From: Paenibacillus piri
GTDB taxonomy: Bacteria; Bacillota; Bacilli; Paenibacillales; NBRC-103111
Assembly (NCBI RefSeq): GCF_004354045.1
Contig: NZ_SMRT01000006.1
Span: 62,001 to 126,000 of the forward strand
DNA: 64,000 nt
Reading direction: 5' to 3'
Shown: in pieces, positions 62,769 to 64,000 of the stretch
Layout of the letters: every line of letters starts with the position of its first letter
Numbering within the stretch: position 1 is the first letter of the stretch
The notes under the pieces: generated by a model
What the model was told of the DNA's origin: nothing
The model's database searches: none
The model's input: the letters and a program-made list of their open reading frames with translations, nothing else
Translations under genes and position numbers: made by a program

Positions 62769-64000
62769 TTGACACCAATGAAAAAAATAATAAATTACAT
62801 GCTGCTGTTCGCGCTGTTGTTTTCCTTTATACCGGCACCCTACGCCGCTGCAGCTCCGGCTCCGCCGTGCTTGGATACGGACACTTCCGTTGTCAGCTGT
62901 CCTCCGCTGGTGCCCAACTATTTTTTCCCGGATGACGGGGAATTAAAGGGAACGGCCAATATGAAGATTTCAACTCCCGAGTCGGCTGATAACCTAAGCC
63001 GCAGCACCGCCAAAATTATGAACTCCGGCAAAATATCGATCGGCGGTACGTTTCAACAGGTAGCGGGCTCGACGATTACGCTGAAGGTGGAGCAGCTCAT
63101 CCGAACTGGTGACGCTTGGGTCGCACAGCCTAACAGAAGCTCCGTCACAACAGTCGGCGCGGTCAATCTGCGCTTCCAGGTCAGCGATGTCGAGCTGTTC
63201 CAGGGCTACAACCGTCTGACGTTTACGGGATCGCAGGGGTCGTCAACGAAAACAGACGTGTTCTATGTTCTCTACGATTCGGCGCCATTGATTAAAAAGA
63301 TGCAGATCAATTCCAACGGCGAGCTGCTTGATTTGAATGAAGGCGCGAGTCTGGTACTGACGAGAAGCGTGGCATATATTCAAGGTACCCTTGAAAATGC
63401 AACGAATTTGACGATCAACGGGGAGAAAGCTTCCGTTCTGGATAACGGCCAATTTTACGGACCGGCGATGAACCTGAAGGCCGGCTTGAACAAATTCGAA
63501 ATTACGCTATCCAACAACACCGACTCGGTTACGGTGAAGCGGCAAGCGTACTATTACGATAAGGATCACCCTTTTACGAATGTCGAGGTCACGCAGGATG
63601 GCGTTAAACAGAGCTTGATCGGCGCAGTGCCTACGTTTACGGGATCGTCCGATATAGCGACGCTGGATCTTGAATTTCTGGCTCCTTACGATACGAAGTC
63701 GTATAACGGGGCGAGCCTCGTCATCAACGCCGGTACGCCGTATTCGATTACCGGTGCTACGGAAACGGTTATTACCAACTCGTACGGCGCTCCTGCCTAC
63801 AGATTGGTTAAAGTAAACGTTCCCGATACGGCGTATCCATTGCAAAAGGATTCGTCGTCGGTGCTTTTGCCAGGCCAACCGGTGAACATTGCGATCAACT
63901 TTACTCCGTCGACAGGCGGTACGCCATGGACGGTTATCGACAAGTTTGAGTTCAAGCTCGCTGCCGGCCAAAAGCTGGTCAGGGGCGCGCGTCTGCTGCC
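62769..64000 (+). CDS. Secreted surface protein, 5' part, runs off the window
   Basis: TTG at 62769 has AGGAG 8 nt upstream (an in-frame ATG follows three codons later at 62778). 410 codons without a stop to the right edge. N-terminal signal peptide (KKIINYMLLFALLFSFIPAP, then AAAA-like AYAAAA region). A small cysteine cluster follows (CLDTDTSVVSCPP). The rest is beta-rich, with Ig/Big-like repeats (GSTITLKVEQ, YNRLTFTGSQGS, KAGLNKFEITLSN), like large Paenibacillus surface adhesins. Divergent from the SLH gene, so possibly a partner at the surface. C-terminus unseen. Confidence 0.78.
   Translation, partial: MTPMKKIINYMLLFALLFSFIPAPYAAAAPAPPCLDTDTSVVSCPPLVPNYFFPDDGELKGTANMKISTPESADNLSRSTAKIMNSGKISIGGTFQQVAGSTITLKVEQLIRTGDAWVAQPNRSSVTTVGAVNLRFQVSDVELFQGYNRLTFTGSQGSSTKTDVFYVLYDSAPLIKKMQINSNGELLDLNEGASLVLTRSVAYIQGTLENATNLTINGEKASVLDNGQFYGPAMNLKAGLNKFEITLSNNTDSVTVKRQAYYYDKDHPFTNVEVTQDGVKQSLIGAVPTFTGSSDIATLDLEFLAPYDTKSYNGASLVINAGTPYSITGATETVITNSYGAPAYRLVKVNVPDTAYPLQKDSSSVLLPGQPVNIAINFTPSTGGTPWTVIDKFEFKLAAGQKLVRGARLL

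Overview
The window looks like chromosomal DNA from a spore-forming, low-to-mid-GC Gram-positive of the Paenibacillaceae (Paenibacillus or Cohnella-like). The reasons are strong AGGAGG-type ribosome binding sites, frequent TTG/GTG starts, SLH and copper-amine-oxidase-like surface domains, CAP, LysM-GH18 and DUF1906 wall proteins, meso-DAP dehydrogenase, an RQC-minor protein and paired CBO0543 proteins. This placement is an inference from gene content; there is no rRNA or tRNA here.

Layout. 1-1402 (-): nucleotide-transporter-like protein running off the left edge. 1677-5013 (+): methyltransferase, DedA protein and a two-component system in one tight operon. 5406-6143: lone RQC-minor protein. 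6483-12362 (+): metallophosphoesterase, the antiterminator GlpP, then an Ugp-type glycerol-3-phosphate ABC transporter behind a 22-bp GNRA-capped hairpin. 12.4-14.6 kb: sparse accessory stretch with an SGNH hydrolase and small membrane proteins. 14674-22889 (+): LacI-controlled operon with SDR, a 3-hexulose-6-phosphate-synthase-like enzyme, a TIM-barrel isomerase, a sugar ABC importer and a LarA-like racemase. A perfect 14-bp palindrome occurs both at the regulator's own promoter and before the operon. 23.0-24.9 kb: L25/Ctc with a structured leader, and ddh. 25167-29394 (+): flavin-barrel/LuxR regulator pair, DUF2269, arylamine N-acetyltransferase, membrane protein. 29.4-29.6 kb: transporter remnant. 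29861-32626 (-): double-P-loop ATPase and MFS transporter. 32936-33679 (+): small alarmone synthetase.

33914-39272 (-) is a seven-gene glycan operon (GT-C enzyme, GT2, DUF2304, SMR-type flippase, FemAB, methyltransferase, DUF3473 deacetylase). It looks like a lipid-linked sugar assembly and wall/exopolysaccharide modification unit, built partly from families normally seen with exosortase, and one gene appears to start at ATA. Then come tatA (+), gdhA (-), a LysM-SH3-GH18 enzyme (-) and a 2204-residue RCC1/FIVAR/anchor-J surface protein (-).

50.2-64 kb: DUF1906 protein, acyl-CoA dehydrogenase, CBO0543 pair, CAP protein (-), adenosine deaminase, an EamA transporter split at a T9 run, HD-GYP protein, mannose-6-phosphate isomerase, a candidate structured RNA at about 60.92-61.03 kb, an SLH protein (-), and the start of a secreted protein leaving the right edge. 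No CRISPR array, intact transposase or prophage was seen.
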